Assembly (NCBI GenBank): GCA_903901395.1
Contig: CAIUQW010000085.1
Span: 1 to 15,624, forward strand
Source of the DNA: an uncultured Chlorobiales bacterium
Lineage (GTDB): Bacteria > Bacteroidota > Chlorobiia > Chlorobiales > Chlorobiaceae
Direction of reading: 5' to 3'
DNA: 15,624 bases
Of the stretch, positions 6,156 to 12,891 are shown one piece after another. The notes below the pieces were generated by a model. The model searched no databases. It was not told where the DNA came from and saw only the letters and a program-made list of their open reading frames with translations. The translations under genes and the position numbers were made by a program. Numbering within the stretch: position 1 is the first letter of the stretch; each line of letters starts with the position of its first letter.

Positions 6156-7016
6156 TCACTCCATCCGAAATCCTGCCGGGGTCATGTTGACGCGGAAGCG
6201 GCCGCTCATCGCTTCGGCAGCCTTGACGGCAGCGCCACGCTCTTCGAAGAGCGCATAGACCGCCGAGCCGCTGCCGGAGAGCGAGACGAACGCCGCGCCG
6301 GATGCGGCAAGCGCGTCGCGCACTTCGCCCACCACCGGATAGTGCTCGAACACCACCGAGGCGAAGTCGTTCTCGAAAACGTCGAGCACGCTGGTGTCGC
6401 GCTCGTTGCAGAGGCGCGTGACGAGGCTTTTCAGGTCGGGCACCTCACGCTCGAAGCGGCGGTGGAAGTTTTTATAGGCCCAGGCGGTGGGCACCTGCAC
6501 CTCCGGGAAAACCGTCACCACATGCCACGGCAGCGCGAGATCGAGGTCTTCAAGCTCCTCGCCGATGCCGGCGGCGTAGGCAAGTCCTTTCATTTCGAGG
6601 AAATAGGGCACATCCGCACCGAGCTTTACCGCGAGCTTGTGCAGGTCGGCGGATGGCACCTCGATCTGCCAAAGCTTGCAGAGCGCGTTGAGCGTCGCCG
6701 CCGCGTCGCTGCTGCCGCCGCCGAGACCCGCGCCGAAAGGCACGCGCTTGACCAGCTTCATCGCTACACCTTTGTTCAAGCCCGCGTGCGCCTGCAACGC
6801 TTTGGCGGCGCGGATGCAGAGATTCGAGTCGTCCACGGGAAGATCGAGGTTGGTGCACTCCATCGAAATGTCATCGGACTCGGCGAATTCGAGCGTATCG
6901 AACCAGTCGATGGGCGCGAAGATCGTTTCGAGGGTGTGATAACCGTCATCGCGGCGGCTTGTGATGAGCAGGCCGAGATTGATTTTAGCGCAGGCTTTGA
7001 CCGAAAAGTGCTTCAT
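6156..7016 (-). CDS. ispE: 4-diphosphocytidyl-2-C-methyl-D-erythritol kinase
   Basis: A 286-residue GHMP kinase that phosphorylates CDP-methylerythritol with ATP, the fourth step of the MEP pathway to isopentenyl diphosphate. In this organism that supplies carotenoids, quinones and the farnesyl or phytyl tails of bacteriochlorophylls. Visible motifs are AKINLGL with the catalytic Lys11, the ATP-binding glycine-rich loop VPFGAGLGGGSSDAAA (92-107), the catalytic Asp135 in LGADVPYF, and the C-terminal GHMP motif LSGSGSAVYALF (246-257). The start ATG at 7016 matches the family; the frame is open upstream by 34 codons, but that part crosses into the neighbouring gene. It is divergent from the SPOR-domain gene with an 81-base AT-rich gap. 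A long frame on the opposite strand is only a shadow. Confidence 0.96.
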   Translation of the reverse strand: MKHFSVKACAKINLGLLITSRRDDGYHTLETIFAPIDWFDTLEFAESDDISMECTNLDLPVDDSNLCIRAAKALQAHAGLNKGVAMKLVKRVPFGAGLGGGSSDAAATLNALCKLWQIEVPSADLHKLAVKLGADVPYFLEMKGLAYAAGIGEELEDLDLALPWHVVTVFPEVQVPTAWAYKNFHRRFEREVPDLKSLVTRLCNERDTSVLDVFENDFASVVFEHYPVVGEVRDALAASGAAFVSLSGSGSAVYALFEERGAAVKAAEAMSGRFRVNMTPAGFRME

Positions 7017-7023
7017 GGAGCAA

Positions 7024-7053
7024 TTGATTTTATCGTAAAATATTTCCCATATT
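7024..7053 (+). promoter_or_regulatory. AT-rich divergent promoter region between ispE and the SPOR gene
   Basis: The 81 bases between the two start codons are AT-rich at the ispE side. For the plus strand, TTGATT at 7024-7029 and CATATT at 7048-7053 with an 18-base spacer are a weak candidate promoter. A promoter for ispE must also lie here but I cannot place it with confidence. Confidence 0.25.
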
Positions 7054-7097
7054 TCATTCAAAACCCGCCGGACGGTTTTCGCGGCGAGGCTGAATCC

Positions 7098-7913
7098 ATG
7101 CAACGAACGTCTTGCCAAACCAGAAGCGCGATGCGAAATCTCCCGATCATCCTTGTACTCATTCTATGCGGCATGTGCCTGCAATACCGGCAACCGGCGG
7201 CATTGGCGGCAACAGCGTCGCAAACCTCGTACGCAGCTGAAATCGCGCAAGACGTGAGGGAAGATAAGGTTTATTTGCTGGAAAAAATCCGCCCGCAGAT
7301 CACAAAACCCTCTGAAAAGATTCTCATCGAGGCACTTCTGACTGAAGATGGGCCAAAAGCGGCAAAGCTTTACCGGAAGCAGCTCGCGGAGTATCCTGAT
7401 CCGCAACTCGACGAGATAAGCCGTTCCCGGCTCGCATCTTACGAGCAGGCGGCAGCCACCGCGCCCGGCCTTCCGGTGATGCAGGCGAGAGCTTCGTCCA
7501 CGGCGAAGATTCCGGTGGAGACTACGACTCCGTCGCCGCAACTGACGCAGTCCGCCGCGAGACCTGACTCTGCGTTCAAGCGAATGCCGGAGAAACCGGC
7601 CAAGGCACAGTCGGCGAAAAAAAGCGACACCACCAAAACGACGCTGCCAACCCCGCGTCCGCAGACGACTGCCACGCCAGCGACCACCACTCCAACGACC
7701 GGTAGATTCACGCTACAATTTGGCAGTTTCTCCAGCGTCACCAATGCCGATCAGCTTGTCGCGCAGCTCTCATCCAGCGCACCGGCGAAAACTCAGTTGA
7801 TCAACGGCGTTTACAAGGTGCGGTTGAAGCGCGCCTTCGCGACGCAGCAGGAGGCTGAGGCGTTCGCCCGAACGCTTCCGATCGAATCTATCGTAGTTTC
7901 GCCACGGCCATGA
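7098..7913 (+). CDS. Exported SPOR-domain (peptidoglycan-binding) protein
   Basis: A 271-residue envelope protein. The N-terminus has a basic region and a hydrophobic segment (about 14-38, [15 protein letters not shown] to QPAALAA), giving a signal peptide with a likely cut near AALA, or an anchor. Residues 45-117 are helical and charged, perhaps a repeat-like alpha domain. Residues 122-200 are a Pro/Thr/Ser/Ala/Lys-rich disordered linker that would span the periplasm. Residues 202-268 are a SPOR domain starting [23 protein letters not shown], with the closing [27 protein letters not shown] domains bind peptidoglycan without stem peptides, often at the division septum. I chose ATG 7098 because GAGG lies at 7086-7089 with an eight-base gap; ATG 7131 is an alternative (260 residues). 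The sigma-54 regulator follows after 31 bases, so they probably share a transcript. Confidence 0.85.
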   Translation: MQRTSCQTRSAMRNLPIILVLILCGMCLQYRQPAALAATASQTSYAAEIAQDVREDKVYLLEKIRPQITKPSEKILIEALLTEDGPKAAKLYRKQLAEYPDPQLDEISRSRLASYEQAAATAPGLPVMQARASSTAKIPVETTTPSPQLTQSAARPDSAFKRMPEKPAKAQSAKKSDTTKTTLPTPRPQTTATPATTTPTTGRFTLQFGSFSSVTNADQLVAQLSSSAPAKTQLINGVYKVRLKRAFATQQEAEAFARTLPIESIVVSPRP

Positions 7914-7944
7914 CCATGTTTGGAATTTTGGACGACGACCGCGC

Positions 7945-9072
7945 ATGAGCCAAAGCATCGACATTATCGGGCGCTCGGCGGGAATCATCCAGCTCCGGGA
8001 GCTGGCGATGCAAGTCGCGGCCACGGACGTCACGGTGCTGATCACCGGCGAAACCGGCTCCGGCAAAGAGGTGCTGGCCCGCTTCATTCACGACCACAGC
8101 CGCCGGGCGGGCAAAAGCATGATACCGGTCAACTGCGGCGCGATCCCGTCGGGGATTCTTGAATCGGAGCTGTTCGGGCACGAAAAGGGGGCCTTCACCG
8201 GCGCAGTACAGGCGCGGAAAGGTTACTTCGAAAGTGCCAACAAGGGCACGATTTTTCTCGACGAAATCGGCGAGATGCCACTCGAAACGCAGGTGAAGTT
8301 CCTGCGCGTCATCGAAACCAGCCAGTTCCAGCGGGTCGGCGCGTCGGAAACGATCTCCGTGGATACGCGGATCATCGCCGCCACCAATCGCAACCTCAAT
8401 CAGGAGGTCGCCGAAAAACATTTTCGGGAGGACTTGTATTATCGCCTCCGAAGCGTGGAGCTTCAAATTCCGCCGTTGCGGGAGCGTGGCAGCGACATTC
8501 TGATACTGGCCGAGCACTTCGTCCACGAGTTCGAGCGCAAGCACGCCATCGTTTTTCAGGGATTCAGCCAGGAGTCGGGCGAGCTGATGCTGCGCTACCC
8601 GTGGCCAGGCAACGTGCGCGAACTGCGCAATCTGATCGAATCACTGCTCATTCTCGAACGCGGCAAGAAAATTACGCCAGACATTCTCGAAAAACATCTC
8701 GTGCAGCGCAGTCGCCACAAAGGCTTGGTGCACGAACCCGGCAAGTCGGAGAACAACGAACTGAACCTGATCTACAGCAGCCTCATCCAGCTCCGGCAAG
8801 AGATCGGCGAAATCCGCCAGATGCTGCAACAAGCGCTCATCTACCGCCAGCCCGCTTCGACGCTGCTGCTACCCGCCTTCCCGGCGCAACCGCCCAAACC
8901 AGCCCCGCCGACCGCGCCAAAAGAGGAGGCCACGGTGTCGCTCGAAGAGCTGGAAAAACGCGCCATAAGCGAAGCCCTCGCGAAATTCGACGGAAGCAAA
9001 CGCAAAACCGCCCAGGCCCTCGGTATCAACGAGCGAACGCTCTACCGTAAAATCAGCGAGTACGGGTTGTAA
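7945..9072 (+). CDS. Sigma-54-dependent transcriptional activator lacking a sensory domain
   Basis: A 375-residue bacterial enhancer-binding protein. The AAA+ domain starts almost at the first residue: Walker A GETGSGKE (35-42), the sigma-54 contact loop GAFTGA (82-87), Walker [10 protein letters not shown] (102-110), sensor and arginine-finger region [19 protein letters not shown] (163-181) and WPGNVREL (220-227). A helical segment and a Pro/Ala-rich linker (about 300-328) lead to a Fis-type helix-turn-helix (about 336-373, ending [15 protein letters not shown]). There is no receiver, GAF or PAS domain. Its activity must therefore be set by expression level, a partner protein or ligand binding at the AAA+ domain, as in PspF-like activators. 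It sits 31 bases after the SPOR-domain gene. Targets are unknown. I saw no convincing -24/-12 promoter in the stretches I examined. Confidence 0.95.
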   Translation: MSQSIDIIGRSAGIIQLRELAMQVAATDVTVLITGETGSGKEVLARFIHDHSRRAGKSMIPVNCGAIPSGILESELFGHEKGAFTGAVQARKGYFESANKGTIFLDEIGEMPLETQVKFLRVIETSQFQRVGASETISVDTRIIAATNRNLNQEVAEKHFREDLYYRLRSVELQIPPLRERGSDILILAEHFVHEFERKHAIVFQGFSQESGELMLRYPWPGNVRELRNLIESLLILERGKKITPDILEKHLVQRSRHKGLVHEPGKSENNELNLIYSSLIQLRQEIGEIRQMLQQALIYRQPASTLLLPAFPAQPPKPAPPTAPKEEATVSLEELEKRAISEALAKFDGSKRKTAQALGINERTLYRKISEYGL

Positions 9073-9087
9073 AAGCAATGCGTTTTG

Positions 9088-9179
9088 TGGACTTGAATAG
9101 ACCTTTATGGACTTTTATGGACAAAGAACCTTTTCCCGATCATTCAGTCCATTCAAGTCCATGAAGTCCATTGCGTCTA
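9088..9179. repeat. Decamer-phased TGGAC/GTCCA inverted-repeat element, copy 1
   Basis: The left arm has TGGAC, TAGAC, TGGAC and TGGAC starting at 9088, 9098, 9108 and 9118, exactly 10 bp apart. After a 24-base loop the right arm has GTCCA, GTCCA, GTCCA and GTCTA starting at 9147, 9157, 9166 and 9175. The arms are complementary over most of about 35 bases and can fold into a long hairpin with small internal bulges, in several registers. The element fills the space between the convergent sigma-54 regulator and lnt, touching the lnt stop codon. A second copy is at 14674-14766. It may act as a bidirectional 3'-end structure, but there is no T-run. Confidence 0.8.
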
Positions 9180-9180
9180 T

Positions 9181-10791
9181 TCACTCCACCCTCTTGCGCC
9201 TCGCCAGCGCTGCCACCGCTAGCACGCCTGCAATCGCAAGACAGGCTTGCGGCACTGCGTCAGGGTGTGCGGTGTAAAACGTAATACTGTTTTCAAGCGG
9301 CACGCTGGCGGTCAGCACGGCTGGCTGCCACCAGGGGGTTTCGGCGTAATTTCGTCCACAGGCATCGTAAAAAAGCGTCACGCCGGTGTTGGCGCAGCGG
9401 GCAAGCGCCCGGCGGTTCTCGATGCAGCGGAGCCTGCCTATGGCCGCGTGCTGCCACGGGCCGTACGAAGTGCCGTACCAGCCGTCGTTGGTCACAAGCG
9501 TCAGAAATTGCGCGCCTCCTCTGACGAACTTCGAGACCAGACCGGGAAAAATCGATTCATAACAGATAATATTGGCCATCCTGACCGCGCGGCCATCGCG
9601 GGTGGTGAAGCGCATGATTGTAGCCTCCCGGCCTTTCTGCCAGCTCGATATGCCCGACATCGAAAAACTGAGCTTCTCAAGCCACGGGAAATATTCGAGA
9701 TAGGGCACGCGCTCGCCAAACGGCACGAGGCGCATCTTCCGGTACATCTGCACATCATTGCTGATTGGGCGAAGCAGCATCGAGGCGTTGTAGTCGGCAT
9801 AGGCGACTCCGGAAGCAGCCAGCGCCTCGCCGTTCGAGGATTTTGGAGCAACCGGCTCCTCATGCGCGACGCCGGTCAAGAGATTCGTGTTCCACCGTTC
9901 GAGCTTGTGCCAGAGCGAGTTCATGTAAGGTTTGTACTCCGCGGAACGGATGAAGAACGGAATGGCGGTCTCCGGCCAGATGACCAGCTCGGGATGATCC
10001 TCGCTTACCGCTTGGCTTGTGAGACCATAGAGTTTCACCAATGTCTCTTCAGGGCTGAGTCCCGCCCATTTTTCGTGGGGATCGATGTTAGGCTGCACCA
10101 GCGTAACACGTACTTCAGAAGACGTAGTATCGAGCGCTGTATTCCTGAACACCTGCCATGCATAGAGCAGCGGTGCGGCGATCATTATAATCATAAGCGC
10201 CGCGATGCCCGCCTTCATTCGAACGGTTTCCTTTCCCCTGACAAGCAGCAGCACGAGTACGTTGAATACCAGCAACCAGAACGTGATGCCCCACACTCCC
10301 GTAACATCGGCGTACTGCACCATCCAGAGCAAGTTTGCCTGTGAATTGCCGAAAGTGAGCCAGCCGAGCGAAAGGTCCTGCTGCATGTAGGCCCACTCCC
10401 ACCCCGTCCACACGAAAGGCAAGGCAAGCAGCGCCACGCGGAATCCCGCCCGCTTATTAAAATGGTAGAACGCCACGAGTGGCACGGTCGAAAAGAGCGA
10501 CTGCATGAGCACGGTGAGCAGGCCGCCGGCAAAGGTCGCAAGGCACACCCACCAGAGCGAGATCAAACAAAACAGAAGCATCGCAATCCAGCTCTTTCTG
10601 AAAAAAGGGCCAAATCGATCCTCGTTTTCCAGTGAAAGCAGAAGCGGCACGAGGGCTACCCATGCAAGCGGTTCGAGATGGACGGATGGCCAGGTCGGAA
10701 AAGAGATGCCGAGAAGGGCTCCGCTGAGGATCGGCGGAAAAAAAGTTCCGGTGAATGATCGGGGCGCGATGCCCCTGCTGTGCCCGTTCAT
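9181..10791 (-). CDS. lnt: Apolipoprotein N-acyltransferase
   Basis: A 536-residue inner-membrane enzyme that adds the third acyl chain, from phospholipid, to the N-terminal cysteine of lipoproteins, the last step of lipoprotein maturation. The N-terminal half has several hydrophobic helices (from PPILSGALLGISFP to about residue 215). The C-terminal half is a periplasmic nitrilase-type domain starting VTLVQPNIDPHEKW. The triad is present: Glu274 in VIWPETAIPF, Lys352 in MYRKMRLVPFGERVP and Cys410 in ANIICYESIFP. A final helix precedes a basic tail. Length is close to that of E. coli Lnt. I start at ATG 10791; a TTG three codons upstream at 10800 is possible, and neither has a clear ribosome binding site. 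It is divergent from fmoA and convergent with the sigma-54 regulator. Confidence 0.95.
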   Translation of the reverse strand: MNGHSRGIAPRSFTGTFFPPILSGALLGISFPTWPSVHLEPLAWVALVPLLLSLENEDRFGPFFRKSWIAMLLFCLISLWWVCLATFAGGLLTVLMQSLFSTVPLVAFYHFNKRAGFRVALLALPFVWTGWEWAYMQQDLSLGWLTFGNSQANLLWMVQYADVTGVWGITFWLLVFNVLVLLLVRGKETVRMKAGIAALMIIMIAAPLLYAWQVFRNTALDTTSSEVRVTLVQPNIDPHEKWAGLSPEETLVKLYGLTSQAVSEDHPELVIWPETAIPFFIRSAEYKPYMNSLWHKLERWNTNLLTGVAHEEPVAPKSSNGEALAASGVAYADYNASMLLRPISNDVQMYRKMRLVPFGERVPYLEYFPWLEKLSFSMSGISSWQKGREATIMRFTTRDGRAVRMANIICYESIFPGLVSKFVRGGAQFLTLVTNDGWYGTSYGPWQHAAIGRLRCIENRRALARCANTGVTLFYDACGRNYAETPWWQPAVLTASVPLENSITFYTAHPDAVPQACLAIAGVLAVAALARRKRVE

Positions 10792-11028
10792 GACTGGCAA
10801 CGCTTTACTGGCTGTGAAAACGGAAAGAAAAAGGGTTTCTGAACCACTGTTAACGCCATTGCAGACAAAGGAAATGAAGATCGACGAAAGCCGGGAAGAG
10901 ACATATTTTACTTTACTTATTAATATTTATTCTTTAAATTTGTTTCAAGCTGTTATTTAACAGGAAGCATCTGAATGTTTTTCCTGATAATACCATTTTA
11001 AAACGCCACCAGAAAAAGGAGAATCATT
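10792..11028. promoter_or_regulatory. Divergent lnt-fmoA intergenic region and fmoA leader
   Basis: This 237-base gap becomes very AT-rich from about 10905. It must carry the promoter of the highly expressed fmoA gene, but I cannot place -35 and -10 boxes convincingly. A hairpin-forming repeat, CTGTT-ATTT-AACAG, lies at 10950-10963, and AAGGAG at 11016-11021 is a good ribosome binding site seven bases before the fmoA ATG. Confidence 0.5.
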
Positions 11029-12129
11029 ATGGCTCTTTTCGGCTCAAACGACGTGACGACCGCTCACTCCGATTACGAAATCGTGCTCGAAGGCGGTTCA
11101 AGCTCTTGGGGAAAAGTGAAGGCCCGGGCTAAGGTAAATGTACCTCCTGCCAGCCCTCTGCTCCCCGCCGACTGCAATGTCAAGCTGAATGTAAAACCTC
11201 TCGACCCGGCAAAGGGTTTCGTTCGCATCTCCGCCGTTTTCGAGTCGATTGTCGACAGCACGAAGAACAAGCTCACCATCGAAGCCGACATCGCCAATGA
11301 AACCAAGGAGAGAAGAATCTCCGTCGGTGAAGGTATGGTATCGGTCGGTGACTTCAGCCACTCCTTCTCCTTCGAAGGCTCCGTGGTCAATCTCTTCTAC
11401 TACCGCTCCGATGCTGTCCGCCGCAATGTCCCGAATCCGATCTACATGCAGGGCCGTCAGTTCCACGACATCCTCATGAAAGTCCCGCTTGACAACAATG
11501 ATCTCATCGATACCTGGGAAGGCACCGTGAGAGCGATCGGCAGCACCGGCGCTTTCAACGACTGGATCCGTGAGTTCTGGTTCATCGGTCCCGCTTTCAC
11601 TGCGCTGAACGAAGGCGGTCAAAATATCTCAAGAATCGAGGTCAATGGCCTGAACACCGAGAGCGGCCCGAAAGGCCCGGTTGGCGTTTCAAGGTGGCGT
11701 TTCTCGCACGGCGGTTCCGGTATGGTCGATTCCATCTCCCGCTGGGCAGAGCTGTTCCCGTCGGACAAGCTCAACAGACCGGCACAGGTCGAAGCTGGTT
11801 TCCGCTCCGACTCGCAGGGTATCGAAGTCAAGGTTGACGGCGAGTTCCCTGGCGTATCGGTCGATGCAGGCGGCGGTCTCCGCAGAATTCTGAACCACCC
11901 GCTCATTCCGCTGGTTCACCACGGCATGGTCGGCAAGTTCAACAACTTCAATGTTGATGCACAGTTGAAGGTCGTGCTTCCGAAGGGCTACAAGGTTCGT
12001 TATGCCGCACCTCAATACCGTTCGCAGAATCTCGAAGAGTACCGCTGGAGCGGTGGCGCTTATGCCCGTTGGGTCGAGCACGTCTGCAAGGGCGGCGTTG
12101 GCCAGTTCGAAGTTCTGTACGCACAGTAA
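11029..12129 (+). CDS. fmoA: Fenna-Matthews-Olson bacteriochlorophyll a antenna protein
   Basis: A 366-residue water-soluble protein that forms trimers holding seven to eight bacteriochlorophyll a molecules per subunit. It passes excitation energy from the chlorosome baseplate to the type I reaction centre. The full protein is recognisable from MALFGSNDVTTAHSDYEIVL to GQFEVLYAQ. The histidines that ligate pigment magnesium in this family are present at 111, 146, 290, 297 and 298 (numbered from Met1). C49 and C353, implicated in redox-dependent quenching of excitation in FMO, are also present. It is monocistronic, with a good ribosome binding site and a strong terminator at 12153-12190. From memory it resembles the Chlorobaculum tepidum protein with scattered conservative changes, suggesting a related species. 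There is no signal peptide, as expected for a protein on the cytoplasmic face. Confidence 0.99.
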   Translation: MALFGSNDVTTAHSDYEIVLEGGSSSWGKVKARAKVNVPPASPLLPADCNVKLNVKPLDPAKGFVRISAVFESIVDSTKNKLTIEADIANETKERRISVGEGMVSVGDFSHSFSFEGSVVNLFYYRSDAVRRNVPNPIYMQGRQFHDILMKVPLDNNDLIDTWEGTVRAIGSTGAFNDWIREFWFIGPAFTALNEGGQNISRIEVNGLNTESGPKGPVGVSRWRFSHGGSGMVDSISRWAELFPSDKLNRPAQVEAGFRSDSQGIEVKVDGEFPGVSVDAGGGLRRILNHPLIPLVHHGMVGKFNNFNVDAQLKVVLPKGYKVRYAAPQYRSQNLEEYRWSGGAYARWVEHVCKGGVGQFEVLYAQ

Positions 12130-12152
12130 TCGAACGAATCGATACCGAATGC

Positions 12153-12190
12153 AAAAAAGAGACCGGCCTTCGCGCCGGTTTCTTTTTTTT
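12153..12190 (+). terminator. Bidirectional intrinsic terminator between fmoA and the MerR gene
   Basis: GAGACCGGC at 12159-12167 pairs with GCCGGTTTC at 12174-12182 (one G-U), flanked by an A-run at 12153-12158 and an eight-T run at 12183-12190. The A/T flanks let it work for fmoA on the plus strand and, with one mismatch, for the MerR gene arriving from the minus strand. Confidence 0.9.
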
Positions 12191-12277
12191 ATGGAAATTC
12201 GGGTTACGACTTCGATTTTGCTAACGATTTGGATATGGATCGCAGGATAAACGGAATTCAGCCTCCTGTTTTTTACT

Positions 12278-12682
12278 TCACCCCAATAGTTCCAGAATCT
12301 CCTCGATCTCATCCTTGATTTCAAGCAGCAGTATTCGTCGCCGCTCGTCGGTGATTTCGAACTCTTTCTGATCTCGTGAAATCTGTTTCTGAAGCTTCAG
12401 TATTTCGTTGGTCTTGTGGTCAGAGCGATCATCTTCGACTTTGCCGCCCTTGACCATCTGGCTCGCCTTGTTCAGCTTGAACCCTTTTTCATACACCAGC
12501 TCCTTGATGTTGAGCACCATCGCGATGTCGCGGTTGGTGTATCGCCGGTTTCCCCGTGTATCCCTCGCGGGGACAAGCTCGCTAAAGTAGTCCTCCCAAT
12601 AGCGTAATAGGTAGGCGGGAATGCCGGAAATTCGGCTGACCTCGCCTATCGAGTAGTAACTTTTGCTTGATTCAAAGGCCAT
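12278..12682 (-). CDS. MerR-family transcriptional regulator
   Basis: A 134-residue DNA-binding protein. The N-terminus has the MerR winged helix: YYSIGEVSRISGIPAYLLRYWEDYF, then the wing RDTRGNRRYTNRDIAMVLNIKELVYEKGF. The rest (about 85-134) is a charged helix, KILKLQKQ-like and ending LLLEIKDEIEEILELLG, fit for an antiparallel dimer coiled coil. No cysteine pattern for metal sensing is present, so this is not a MerR/CueR-type metal sensor; the effector is unknown. I use ATG 12682, where the conserved part begins; a GTG at 12703 would add seven residues. It converges on fmoA and shares its terminator. That gives no evidence that it regulates fmoA. Confidence 0.88.
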   Translation of the reverse strand: MAFESSKSYYSIGEVSRISGIPAYLLRYWEDYFSELVPARDTRGNRRYTNRDIAMVLNIKELVYEKGFKLNKASQMVKGGKVEDDRSDHKTNEILKLQKQISRDQKEFEITDERRRILLLEIKDEIEEILELLG

Positions 12683-12757
12683 GATTGTATACTGTTTTAG
12701 CACCTCTAAAAAACGTTATGATCGGCCTGAGAGCGAGGCGGATGGAGCGCACCGGAG

Positions 12758-12815
12758 TCCCGAAAGCTTTCGGGATGAGGATTTCGAACGCCACCCAATC
12801 CCGGCTTGTCGGGAT
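12758..12815. repeat. Pair of TCCCG/CGGGA palindromes upstream of the ABC exporter
   Basis: A perfect 18-nt palindrome, TCCCGAAAGCTTTCGGGA, lies at 12758-12775. ATCCCG (12798-12803) and CGGGAT (12810-12815) then form a second hairpin with a six-base loop. Both share the TCCCG/CGGGA arm and sit 22 bases apart in the gap between the divergent MerR and ABC genes. They look like a dispersed extragenic palindrome unit; a regulatory operator is an alternative. Confidence 0.6.
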
Positions 12816-12891
12816 AACAGGTTTTTAATGGTGCCGTTTTGATTTCTCTTCACTTATTATACATTAACTCCGTCACATCAAAAAAGAAGGG

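Noticed and set aside
6114..7913. Plus-strand open frame of 599 codons covering the ispE region and the SPOR gene
   Set aside because: The first 328 codons are antisense to ispE, which has all its motifs. Only the part from 7098 (signal peptide, linker, SPOR domain) is protein-like.
9088..9179. Regular short repeats considered as a CRISPR array
   Set aside because: The units are 5 bases with 5-base spacers and are mirrored in an inverted arm. CRISPR repeats are 20-40 bases in direct orientation with similar-sized spacers, and no cas gene is present.
9247..10344. Plus-strand open frame of 365 codons opposite lnt
   Set aside because: It is a shadow of lnt, whose catalytic triad and membrane helices are complete; no recognisable protein in the shadow.
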